Assembly (NCBI GenBank): GCA_046484625.1
Contig: JAWOIO010000028.1
Coordinates: 1 to 28,970, forward strand
Reading direction: 5' to 3'
Length of the DNA stretch: 28,970 bases
Origin: DASUAO01 sp046484625
GTDB lineage: Bacteria; Actinomycetota; Acidimicrobiia; IMCC26256; PALSA-555
In this document: positions 20,056-26,899 of the stretch, piece by piece
Position numbering within the stretch: position 1 is the first letter of the stretch
Layout: each line of letters opens with the position of its first letter
Notes under the pieces: generated by a model
Database searches by the model: none
The model's input: only the letters and a program-made list of their open reading frames with translations
Told to the model about the DNA's origin: nothing
Position numbers and translations under genes: made by a program

Positions 20056-21618
20056 GTGACCGACGCCCCACCCCTGGGCTTCTGGAAGATCGCCGAAGCC
20101 ATGCCCGAGCATCTCGCCCTCGTCGACCCCGACGAGCGCGAGATCTCGGCCGGCGAGCTGCTGGCCTCGTGCAACCAGGTGGTGCACGGCCTCCGGGCGC
20201 TCGGGCTGGAAGAGGGCGACGCGGTCGCCATGCTGCTGCCGAACAGTGCCGAGGTCTTCGAGCTGTTCCTTGCCGTCACCCAGGCCGGCTTCTACCTGGT
20301 CCCCATCAACTGGCACCTCGTCGGCCCCGAGATCGCGTACATCGTGCAGGACTGTGAGGCGAAGGTGTTCGTCTCACACGCGAACTTCGCCGAGCAGGCC
20401 ACCGCGGCGGCCGACGAGATCGGGTTCCGGGCCGAGGGCCGGTTCGCGGTGGGTGGTGACATCGACGGGTTCCGCAGCTATGGCGAGCTGAAGGACGGTC
20501 AGCCCGTGACCGCGCCGGACAACCGGACCGCGGGCAACGTCATGAACTACACGTCGGGTACGACGGGCAAGCCCAAGGGTGTCCGCCGGCCTCTCCCTGG
20601 TACCGACCCCGAGACGGCCGGCAACGGCTTCGGCGGGATGCTGTTCCTCTTCGGGCTCCAGCCGTTCGACGACAACGTCCACATCTGCGGGTCGCCGCTG
20701 TACCACACCGCGGTGCTCGTGTTCGCGGGCGCCGCGATCCACATCGGCCACACCGTCGTCGTGATGGACAAGTGGACGCCGCAGCAGATGATGCACCTCA
20801 TCGACAAGTACAAGGTGACGAACACGCACATGGTGCCAACGCAGTTCGTGCGCCTGCTCGCGATCCCCGAGGACGAGCGCGCGAAGTACGACGTGTCGTC
20901 GCTCCGTCACATGGTGCACGCGGCCGCCCCGTGTCCGCCCGAGGTGAAGCGCCAGATGCTCGACTGGTGGGGCCCCGTGGTCGACGAGTACTACGCGGCG
21001 AGCGAAGGTGGCGGGACGCTCGTGTTCGCGAAGGACTGGCTCGAGCACCCGGGGACGGTCGGACAGGCGTGGCCGATCTCGGAGGTCGTGATCCTCGACG
21101 ACGACGGCAACGAGGTCCCGTCCGGCGAGATCGGCACCGTCTACATGCACATGATGACGGGCAACTTCGAGTACTACAAGGACCAGGACAAGACCGACAA
21201 GAGCCGCCAGGGCAAGTACTTCACGGTCGGCGACGTCGGCTACCTCGACGAGGATGGCTGGCTGTTCCTGTCGGATCGCAAGACCGACATGATCATCTCC
21301 GGCGGGGCGAACATCTACCCGGCCGAGATCGAGAGCGAGCTCATCCTGCACCCGAAGGTCGCCGACGTCGCGGTGTTCGGCATCCCCCACGCCGACTGGG
21401 GCGAGGAGGTCAAGGCGGTCGTCGAGCCGATCGACGGCTCCACCGGGTCGCCCGAGCTCGAGGCCGAGATCCTCGCGTGGTGCAGGGACCGGCTCGCGAA
21501 GTTCAAGACCCCGAAGTCGATCGACTTCACGAACGAGATGCCGCGCGACCCCAACGGCAAGCTCTACAAGCGCAAGCTCCGCGACCCGTACTGGGAAGGC
21601 GCCGAGCGCGCCATCTGA
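20056..21618 (+). CDS. Acyl-CoA synthetase (AMP-forming ligase)
   Basis: 520 residues from GTG 20056, with GAGGAG upstream. Adenylation motifs: NYTSGTTGKPKGV near residue 165, YAASEGGG near 316, TVGDVGYLDEDGW near 392 with DRKTDMIISGGANIYPAEIE, and catalytic Lys in PNGKLYKRKL near 500. It forms acyl-CoA from a carboxylic acid, CoA and ATP. It belongs to a different branch from the ligase at 3857 (SGTTGKPKG rather than GGTTGMPKG), so the two probably activate different acids. Single plus-strand gene, facing the mini-DinB gene tail to tail 16 bp downstream; possibly controlled by the KstR-like site. Confidence 0.93.
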   Translation: MTDAPPLGFWKIAEAMPEHLALVDPDEREISAGELLASCNQVVHGLRALGLEEGDAVAMLLPNSAEVFELFLAVTQAGFYLVPINWHLVGPEIAYIVQDCEAKVFVSHANFAEQATAAADEIGFRAEGRFAVGGDIDGFRSYGELKDGQPVTAPDNRTAGNVMNYTSGTTGKPKGVRRPLPGTDPETAGNGFGGMLFLFGLQPFDDNVHICGSPLYHTAVLVFAGAAIHIGHTVVVMDKWTPQQMMHLIDKYKVTNTHMVPTQFVRLLAIPEDERAKYDVSSLRHMVHAAAPCPPEVKRQMLDWWGPVVDEYYAASEGGGTLVFAKDWLEHPGTVGQAWPISEVVILDDDGNEVPSGEIGTVYMHMMTGNFEYYKDQDKTDKSRQGKYFTVGDVGYLDEDGWLFLSDRKTDMIISGGANIYPAEIESELILHPKVADVAVFGIPHADWGEEVKAVVEPIDGSTGSPELEAEILAWCRDRLAKFKTPKSIDFTNEMPRDPNGKLYKRKLRDPYWEGAERAI

Positions 21619-21634
21619 GTCCCAGGCTTCTCGG

Positions 21635-21841
21635 CTAGGGCCGCGACTGCTCCACGTCGTGGACATGGTGGATCGGGTCGTGGACGAAGGAGCGGGCGAA
21701 CGACTCCACGGTGAACGACGCGCCGTCGCTGCGCCGTCCGGCGCGCGTCCACTGGTCCTCGCGCAGCGCGTCGAAGCCGCACTCCGGGCAGGGCCGATCG
21801 AGCACCCAGGTCCAGTCCCTGGTGTCCGGTTCGATCGCCAC
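21635..21841 (-). CDS. Mini DinB-like protein: N- and C-terminal ends of a DinB-fold protein joined, middle missing
   Basis: 68 residues from GTG 21841 with AAGAAGG upstream. Residues 1-25 (DTRDWTWVLDRPCPECGFDA) are the characteristic opening of actinobacterial DinB/maleylpyruvate-isomerase-like proteins of about 170 residues. From residue 28 on, DQWTRAGRRSDGASFTV and FVHDPIHHVHDV match their C-terminus. About 100 intervening residues, including the first metal-binding His helix, are absent without a frameshift. It may be a remnant of in-frame deletion that still has a ribosome site, or a functional mini protein. CPECG and the His cluster could still bind metal. Confidence 0.6.
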   Translation of the reverse strand: MAIEPDTRDWTWVLDRPCPECGFDALREDQWTRAGRRSDGASFTVESFARSFVHDPIHHVHDVEQSRP

Positions 21842-21860
21842 GGGCGCCTTCTTATCCCGT

Positions 21861-21907
21861 CTTTGCGTCGGGCAGGTGTCGTGGTGCCACCCCGCTCGAC
21901 GCCAAAG
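21861..21907 (-). terminator. Imperfect long hairpin after the LLM gene
   Basis: CTTTGCGTCGGG (from 21861) faces CTCGACGCCAAAG (21895-21907) with one bulge, and an inner GTGG/CCAC helix. It follows the LLM stop (21917) on the minus strand, so it could end the long lipid operon before the mini-DinB gene. No U-tract. Confidence 0.45.
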
Positions 21908-21916
21908 CGAAGGTGG

Positions 21917-22858
21917 TCAGCCGAAGGCGCTCGTCAGGAGCGCGCCGGCGCGGCGGATCGTGGCGGCGTCGGCGAACGGCATGTTGAAGATCGGCTCCTG
22001 CACGCCGGCGTCGATGAGCGCGGCGACTTGTTCCACCACGCCGTCGTCGTCGCCGATCGTGCACGCGGCGGCGAACTCCTCGTCTGCGAGGCCCGCGATC
22101 ATCTCGCGCGTCTCCGCGGCCTGCTCCGGTGTGTCGACGAGGAACATGGCGCTGAGGCGCGTCGTCGTGACTTCGGACGGGTCGCGACCAACCGCCTCGC
22201 AGTGCCCCCGCAGCACCTCGAGCTTGTGGCGAACGGTCTCGAGGTCACCCGAGACGTTGCACGCATCGGCGTACTGCGCGACGAGCCTCAAGGTCCGCTT
22301 CTCGCCGCCACCGCCCACCATGATCGGGATGCCACCCGACCGGATCGGTCGGGGCAGGTTCTTCACGTTCGCGACGCGGTAGTGCGTGCCATCGAAGGAG
22401 ATCACGTCCTCGGTGAGCATCCCCCGACAGATCTGGAGCGCCTCTTCGAGCCGATCGAGCCGCTCACGGTCCGGTGGGTAGTCGAACCCGAACGCGACAT
22501 GCTCGATGTCGTGCCACGCGGCCCCGATCCCGAGGATCGCCCGCCCGCCGCTGATGATGTCGAGGGTCGTGACCTGCTTCGCGAGGAGCGCCGGGTTCCG
22601 GTAGGTGACGCCGGTGACCAGCGTCCCGAGCTGCGCCGTGCTCGTACGGGCGGCCAGGGCGCCGAGGAGCGTGTACGCCTCGAGCATCGGCTCGTCCTCG
22701 CCGCCGAGCGCGGGGAGCTGGTACAGGTGGTCCATCACCCACAGCGACGAGAAGCCGCTGTCCTCACCCGCGACCGCGAGGTCGGCGAAGCGCTCGAAGA
22801 GCTCGGCGTCGGGCACCCCGAGGCTGAAGTTGGGGAGCTGGAGTCCGAAGCGGGTCAT
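21917..22858 (-). CDS. LLM-class F420-dependent oxidoreductase (Rv1855c-like, TIGR03560 type)
   Basis: 313 residues; ATG 22858 with GAGGAG 5 nt upstream, overlapping the phosphatase stop by 4 bp (ATGA). Luciferase-like barrel features: RFGLQLPNFS, GFSSLWVMDHLYQLP, LGTLVTGVTYRNPALLAKQVTTLD, and GGRAILGIGAAWHDIEH, then PIMVGGGGEKRTLRL. The last two segments are typical of the TIGR03560 group. Probably an F420-linked hydride transfer; substrate unknown. It is the penultimate gene of the minus-strand cluster that starts at 25947. Confidence 0.9.
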   Translation of the reverse strand: MTRFGLQLPNFSLGVPDAELFERFADLAVAGEDSGFSSLWVMDHLYQLPALGGEDEPMLEAYTLLGALAARTSTAQLGTLVTGVTYRNPALLAKQVTTLDIISGGRAILGIGAAWHDIEHVAFGFDYPPDRERLDRLEEALQICRGMLTEDVISFDGTHYRVANVKNLPRPIRSGGIPIMVGGGGEKRTLRLVAQYADACNVSGDLETVRHKLEVLRGHCEAVGRDPSEVTTTRLSAMFLVDTPEQAAETREMIAGLADEEFAAACTIGDDDGVVEQVAALIDAGVQEPIFNMPFADAATIRRAGALLTSAFG

Positions 22859-23604
22859 GGGTGCTCCTCGAGGAGTGCGCCGCGCACGGCGTCGATGACG
22901 TCGGGACCGACGCCGATGTCGGTGACATAGGACTCCCACCCGCCCCAGTCGCGTTCGACGCCCTCCACGAGCCCCTCCATGCTCGTCGCCTTGGCGCCGA
23001 TCAGGTCCTCGGGGAGGTCGGCCCACTGTGCCGCTGCGTCGGGATGCGAGTTCCGGCCTCGGGCATGGATCGTCTCGACGACCTCTTCGGTGAGCACGTA
23101 GTCGGCAACGATGTCGTCGTCGGAGACGCCGAGGAGTCCGAGCACGATCGCCGAGAACACGCCGGTGCGGTCCTTGCCGGCCATGCAGAAGTAGACGGCG
23201 GGAAGCACGTCGGCCTCTGCGATCGTTCGGAGCGCGGCGGCGTACGCGACGGCGCCACGACGCAACATGTGGAGGTAGACCTCGGCTGCCGACGTCGGCA
23301 CCTCCTGGTCGGGTGGACGCACGGTGTGGAGGACCTGGTCCACGGTCGGGAGGTGGACGTGACGGATGTCGAGCTCACCGAGGTGACCGATCCCGATCCG
23401 ATCGAGCTCGTCGCCGGCGCGGAAGTCGATCGCCGTCGCGATCCCGCGGGCGTGGAGCAGCGGACCGTCCTCGGGAACAAGGTGGTGGAGGGAGTCGCTC
23501 CGGTAGAGCCGCCGCCATGCGACCCGTCGGCCGTCCGCGGTGGTGTAGCCACCGAGGTCGCGGAAGTTCACCGGTCCGCCGAGTGCGACCCTCCGTTCGG
23601 TCAC
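22855..23604 (-). CDS. Tyrosine-protein phosphatase of the PtpB/NFRDLGG family
   Basis: 249 residues; GTG 23604 chosen because the family begins with an alanine/leucine lead into NFRDLGGY, found here at residues 12-19. The P-loop is FCMAGKDRTG (Cys nucleophile, Arg phosphate clamp, Asp/Lys as in mycobacterial PtpB HCFAGKDRTG, with the leading His replaced by Phe). Other landmarks: RRLYRSDSLHHL, IDFRAGDE, DDIVADYVLTEE. It is a cysteine-based phosphatase acting on phosphotyrosine, phosphoserine or phosphoinositides. Its position inside a lipid-catabolic operon, overlapping the LLM gene, is unusual; it may act on a small metabolite. Confidence 0.88.
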   Translation of the reverse strand: MTERRVALGGPVNFRDLGGYTTADGRRVAWRRLYRSDSLHHLVPEDGPLLHARGIATAIDFRAGDELDRIGIGHLGELDIRHVHLPTVDQVLHTVRPPDQEVPTSAAEVYLHMLRRGAVAYAAALRTIAEADVLPAVYFCMAGKDRTGVFSAIVLGLLGVSDDDIVADYVLTEEVVETIHARGRNSHPDAAAQWADLPEDLIGAKATSMEGLVEGVERDWGGWESYVTDIGVGPDVIDAVRGALLEEHP

Positions 23605-23629
23605 GGGCGGCGCTCCGCCGCGACCCCGG

Positions 23630-24310
23630 TCACTGGGCGGGCCCACCGTGGCCGAGCGCGTGATCGGCGAAGTTCTCGCGGGCCACCTGGATGAAGATCC
23701 CGTGCGCCTCGGCGCACAGCCGGTCACCGGCATGCAGCGTGCCCCGCGTATGGACCTTGCGCCCTTCGATCGACTCCGTCTCGGCCTCGAAGCGCAGCTC
23801 GGTGTAGAGCGGCGTGGGGCTGCGATAGACGATCGTCAGCGTGCCGGTCATGGCGCCGACGCCCGCAGTGATGTTCGCCACGCCGAGCATCTCGTCGAAG
23901 ATCTCGGCGATCATCCCGCCGTGGACACACCCGGGTGGCCCTTCGTAGGCGGCACCGAGCGTGCCGTGCCCGACGACTCCGCCGCCTTCCTGGGGAACGC
24001 AGTGGATGGGCGGGGCGAGCGGGCTGTACCAGCCGATGATCGGGCTGAACGGGAAGTAGACGTGCGGGTCGAGCTCGGTGGCCGGCATGGCCGGGACCGA
24101 CGGGGCCCACGCCGGGGTGTGCGGCGCCAGGATCGCGGCGGCTCGCTCGACCGCCGCAGCTGCGTCGGCGAGCACGTCGGGCGCGGCCGCGGTGCGCACG
24201 GTCTGGTCGGCGACCAGGCGCATCGCGTCGGCCAGGCGACGCAGCTCGGGACCGGGCGGGTGCGCCGCGTCCGGGCCGTGGCCGTCGACGATCCCGGGCT
24301 GCTCGCTCAC
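23630..24310 (-). CDS. PaaI-type hotdog thioesterase
   Basis: 226 residues; GTG 24310. As in the protein at 7540, a helical N-terminal lead (LRRLADAMRLVADQTVRT ... AAAVERAAAIL) precedes the domain, followed by PFSPIIGWYSPLAPP and the signature CVHGGMIAEIFDEMLGVA with HGG and conserved Asp. TGTLTIVYRSPTPL closes the core. It likely hydrolyses acyl-CoA. It lies 25 nt after the ferredoxin and 25 nt before the phosphatase gene. Third member of this family in the window, each in a different operon. Confidence 0.88.
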   Translation of the reverse strand: MSEQPGIVDGHGPDAAHPPGPELRRLADAMRLVADQTVRTAAAPDVLADAAAAVERAAAILAPHTPAWAPSVPAMPATELDPHVYFPFSPIIGWYSPLAPPIHCVPQEGGGVVGHGTLGAAYEGPPGCVHGGMIAEIFDEMLGVANITAGVGAMTGTLTIVYRSPTPLYTELRFEAETESIEGRKVHTRGTLHAGDRLCAEAHGIFIQVARENFADHALGHGGPAQ

Positions 24311-24335
24311 TGAGGGGGCTGCCGGGCGGACCCGA

Positions 24336-24536
24336 CTACTCCTCGACGATCGAGATGGCCTGCTTGGGGCACTGGCGCACCGCCTGCTCCACCTTCGGCT
24401 TGAGATCGTCGGCCGGGTGCTCCTCGAGGACGTAGAGGAAGTCGTCGTCGCGCACCTCGAAGACCTCCGGGGCGATCCCCATGCAGATGGCGTTGCTCTC
24501 GCAGACGTCGAAGTCGACGACGACCTTCCAGGACAT
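24336..24536 (-). CDS. 3Fe-4S ferredoxin
   Basis: 66 residues; ATG 24536 preceded by AAGGAG at good spacing. Cluster ligands Cys12, Cys18 (C-x5-C) and Cys56 followed by Pro are the three-cysteine pattern of actinobacterial 3Fe-4S ferredoxins; the fourth Cys of the 4Fe-4S type is absent (Asn15 in that region). These small acidic proteins carry electrons to cytochrome P450s or oxygenases. The nearest P450 is at 16514-17713, not in the same operon. Four 17-bp repeats lie immediately upstream. Confidence 0.93.
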   Translation of the reverse strand: MSWKVVVDFDVCESNAICMGIAPEVFEVRDDDFLYVLEEHPADDLKPKVEQAVRQCPKQAISIVEE

Positions 24537-24549
24537 CTCGTACTCCTTG

Positions 24550-24617
24550 CTGTTTCGGATTCTGGGCTGTTTCGGATTCTGGGCTCGTTCGGATGCTGGG
24601 CTCGTTCGGATTCGCCG
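24550..24617 (-). repeat. Four tandem 17-bp repeats upstream of the ferredoxin
   Basis: Units at 24550-24566 and 24567-24583 are identical (CTGTTTCGGATTCTGGG). Those at 24584-24600 and 24601-24617 begin CTCGTTCGGAT and diverge towards the end. They fill most of the 95-bp gap between the enoyl-CoA hydratase stop and the ferredoxin ribosome site. No coding value is evident; regulator-binding iterons or an mRNA processing/leader element are possible. Confidence 0.85.
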
Positions 24618-24631
24618 GATCGCCAGCGAGC

Positions 24632-25456
24632 CTACCGCTCGGGCAGATTCGTGAAGTCCGCCTCGCGCTTCTCCAGGAACGCGGCGATCGCCTCCCGGTT
24701 GGCGGGGGCGCCGGTGAGGTCCCGGAACACCTCCTCTTCCCGGGCCCGGGCTGCTCGCGCGGCGTCGAGCCTCGTGGCGAGCAGGAGACGCTTGGTCTCG
24801 ACGAGCGACACGATGGGCATCTTCGCGATCGCGGTCGCCACCCCGAGCGCCTCTGCCACGAGGTCGGCCGGTGAGCATCGCCGCCACACGAGCCCGCACT
24901 CGATCGCCTGGTGCACGTCGAGCCACTCGGCGGTGAAGAACACGTGCGCCGCCTGCTGCCATCCCATCACCGACGGCAGGGTGAACGTGCTCCCGGCCTC
25001 GGGGACCACTCCGAGGCTGGCGAACGGCAGCCGGAACCGGGCGTCGTCGGAGGCGAGCACCAGGTCGCAGTACGGGAGCATCGTGGTGCCGATCCCCACG
25101 GCGACCCCGTTCACCGCGGCGATGATCGGCTTCGGGAACGACTCGATGGCCCCGATGAACCGGGTGAAGCCGTGCGCGACGCGGTCGTCGTCATCGGGTT
25201 CGCCCTGAGCAGGTGTCGGGTTCGCGCCCGGTCGGGCCAGCCGGCCCATCTCGGCGAGGTCCTGCCCCGCCGAGTACGCCGTGCCCTCGCCGGTGAGCAC
25301 GACGACGGCGAAGTCGTCGCTCGCAGCTGCCCCGTCGAGCGCGTCGGCGACGCCGGAGTAGAGCCCGGTGTCGAAGGCGTTCCTCGCGGCGGGTCGATCG
25401 AAGGTGACGAGCCGCACGCGCGCGGCACCGTCGGGGTGGTCGGTGATCTTGGTCAC
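24632..25456 (-). CDS. Enoyl-CoA hydratase/isomerase family protein
   Basis: 274 residues; GTG 25456 with GAGGAA upstream, 8 nt after the SnoaL-like gene. Crotonase landmarks: RVRLVTFDRPAARNAFD, oxyanion loop GTAYSAGQDLAEMG, KPIIAAVNGVAVGIGTTMLPYCDLVLAS and LPFASLGVVPEAGSTF. The first catalytic Glu position of hydratase reads Thr/Met (GIGTTMLPY) while the second area has VVPEAGS. That pattern is common in delta3-delta2-enoyl-CoA isomerases, so isomerase is at least as likely as hydratase. Co-transcribed with the SnoaL-like gene. Confidence 0.88.
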   Translation of the reverse strand: MTKITDHPDGAARVRLVTFDRPAARNAFDTGLYSGVADALDGAAASDDFAVVVLTGEGTAYSAGQDLAEMGRLARPGANPTPAQGEPDDDDRVAHGFTRFIGAIESFPKPIIAAVNGVAVGIGTTMLPYCDLVLASDDARFRLPFASLGVVPEAGSTFTLPSVMGWQQAAHVFFTAEWLDVHQAIECGLVWRRCSPADLVAEALGVATAIAKMPIVSLVETKRLLLATRLDAARAARAREEEVFRDLTGAPANREAIAAFLEKREADFTNLPER

Positions 25457-25464
25457 GGGCTTCC

Positions 25465-25947
25465 TCAGCTCGGGGACGGGCCGCCCGCGGGCCGGGGGCC
25501 GGCGAACGGGTCGATCGTGAGATGCCGGGAGATGTCGCCGATGAGGTCGCAGAAGATGACCCGTTCGACCATCCTCCATGAGCCGTCGAGGACCGCGAAC
25601 CGGTCGTGGTATCGGCCCGCGACGATCGGCTGCAGTGGGGTGTCGCCGACCTGCTGGAACACGGTGTAGTACGAGCGGGCGTTGGCGGTCCCCGCCGCCT
25701 CGTCGGCGTCGATGACGAGGTTGGTGGTGACGTGCTTGGTGCGCGGCGTCCCGTCGTCGTAACGACGGACCATCTTCTCGAAGATCTTCAGCACCGGCTC
25801 GGCGCCCTCGACGCCGGGATCGTCGGGGCCACCGCCCTTGTAGCGCGCACGCTCGAAGAGTCCGGCCACGCCTTCGAAGTCGCCGGCGTCGACCATCTCC
25901 GCGTAGCCGTACACGATGTGCTCGATGGCGGTCCTGGCGTCGTCCAT
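25465..25947 (-). CDS. SnoaL-like / NTF2-fold protein
   Basis: 160 residues from ATG 25947. An alpha+beta cone fold is indicated by AIEHIVYGYAEMVDAGDFEGVAGLFERA at the N-terminus, RTKHVTTNLVIDADEAAGTANARSYYTVFQ and AGRYHDRFAVLDGSWRMVERVIFCDLIGD. The family includes ketosteroid isomerase-like, limonene-epoxide-hydrolase-like and ring-hydroxylating accessory proteins, so the exact reaction cannot be given. It is the first gene of the seven-gene minus-strand cluster. The ATG start is supported by a -10 box 7 nt upstream (leaderless); GTG codons just before it have no better signal. Confidence 0.82.
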   Translation of the reverse strand: MDDARTAIEHIVYGYAEMVDAGDFEGVAGLFERARYKGGGPDDPGVEGAEPVLKIFEKMVRRYDDGTPRTKHVTTNLVIDADEAAGTANARSYYTVFQQVGDTPLQPIVAGRYHDRFAVLDGSWRMVERVIFCDLIGDISRHLTIDPFAGPRPAGGPSPS

Positions 25948-25954
25948 CACGGGC

Positions 25955-25983
25955 ACGTTACCGTCCGGCTTCTTTCCGAAGCC
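25955..25983 (-). promoter_or_regulatory. Leaderless promoter of the SnoaL operon with GGCTTC-N5-GAAGCC operator candidate
   Basis: The minus strand reads TAACGT (25960-25955), 7 nt before the ATG. Overlapping the spacer/-35 region is the perfect inverted repeat GGCTTC (25967-25972) / GAAGCC (25978-25983), with a third GAAGCC copy next to it (from 25985). A regulator bound there would control the whole cluster. Otherwise the 163-bp gap up to 26110 holds only the hairpin listed at 26083. Confidence 0.45.
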
Positions 25984-26082
25984 CGAAGCCGCGGCAGTCG
26001 GGAATGACGATGACGATCGCAGCAACGCGAGTGTTCCACCTCAACGTCAAGGCACCGTCCTCGAGCTCATCGAGGCGCCGAC

Positions 26083-26117
26083 CTCCTGAGGCCGACCGAG
26101 TCGGTCCCGCTCAGGAG
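26083..26117 (-). terminator. Hairpin overlapping the universal stress protein stop codon
   Basis: CTCCTGAG (26083-26090) pairs perfectly with CTCAGGAG (26110-26117), enclosing a second CCGAC/GTCGG helix. The stop codon of the stress-protein gene (26111-26113) lies inside the right arm. Likely terminator or 3'-end stabiliser of the TerC operon; no U-tract. Confidence 0.5.
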
Positions 26118-26899
26118 CCGTCGCTCGAGTCCCGACCGAAGAGCACGGCGCAGGGGGCGTGCGAGGCCAACGCGGTGGCGGTCGAGCCGAGCACGCGCTC
26201 TCGCATCTTCCGGAAGCTATGGGTCCCCGCGACGACGAGGTCCGAGCCGTCGCGCGACGCCGCGCCGCAGATCGACTCCCACACACGCTCACCGCGCTCG
26301 AGCGCAACGGTCTCCACCGCGACACCGGGGAGGGCCGAGACCGCGCGGTCGAAGACGTCCGCGTCGCGGTCCTTGCCATCAAGGATCGTGACGAGCGTGA
26401 CCGAGTCGAGGTCCGAGTACCACGGCATCGATGCGAGGGCGACGACGGCACGCTGCGCGTGGTCCGAACCGTCGATTGCCACGAGGACGCGCCGCACCGG
26501 GGACGCGCCGCGCGCGACCAACACCGGCACCGTCGCGTTCGCGAGCACGTGCTCGGCGATGCTCCCGAGATGCAGCGACTTGAGGAAGCCCTTGCCGACC
26601 GGTCCGACGACCAGCACACCGGCGTGGTCCTGGTGCTCGAGCACGTAGCGAGGGTCGGCGTCGGCGCGCAGGTGCACGGTCTCGGTGAATCCCGCATCAC
26701 CCGGATCGCGAGGCGTCGGGGGCTCCCAGGCGTGCGGCGCCGCGTCCGCGGGGTCCGGCGGCGGCCCCACCGGCGGCATCACGGCGGTGAGCACCTCAGC
26801 CCGCCAACCGGCCCAGGTCTGCGCGCAGACCCAGCCCCATGCCTCGTCGGCACCGTCCGAATGGTCGTCGCCGAAGACGACGGTCTGCGCCGGGCTCAT
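26111..26899 (-). CDS. Tandem-domain universal stress protein
   Basis: 262 residues; ATG 26899 overlaps the TerC stop (ATGA) and follows GAGGAGG. Two UspA domains: residues 1-125 start TVVFGDDHSDGADEAWGW and end with the ATP-loop type GPVGKGFLKSLHLGSIAEHV...VPVLV; residues 130-262 start RRVLVAIDGSDHAQRAV and end GTHSFRKMRERVLGSTA...APCAVLF. The first domain keeps the G-x2-G-x9-G-S nucleotide motif; the second lacks its second Gly, so only one domain may bind ATP. Coupling to a manganese-type transporter suggests a role in metal or oxidative stress. Confidence 0.9.
   Translation of the reverse strand: MSPAQTVVFGDDHSDGADEAWGWVCAQTWAGWRAEVLTAVMPPVGPPPDPADAAPHAWEPPTPRDPGDAGFTETVHLRADADPRYVLEHQDHAGVLVVGPVGKGFLKSLHLGSIAEHVLANATVPVLVARGASPVRRVLVAIDGSDHAQRAVVALASMPWYSDLDSVTLVTILDGKDRDADVFDRAVSALPGVAVETVALERGERVWESICGAASRDGSDLVVAGTHSFRKMRERVLGSTATALASHAPCAVLFGRDSSDGS

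Noticed and set aside
20374..21666. 430-codon minus-strand frame opposite the second ligase
   Set aside because: Same reason: antisense shadow with no recognisable domain.
24550..24617. CRISPR or attachment site
   Set aside because: Units are contiguous with no spacers, there are no cas genes, and no integrase or tRNA is nearby.
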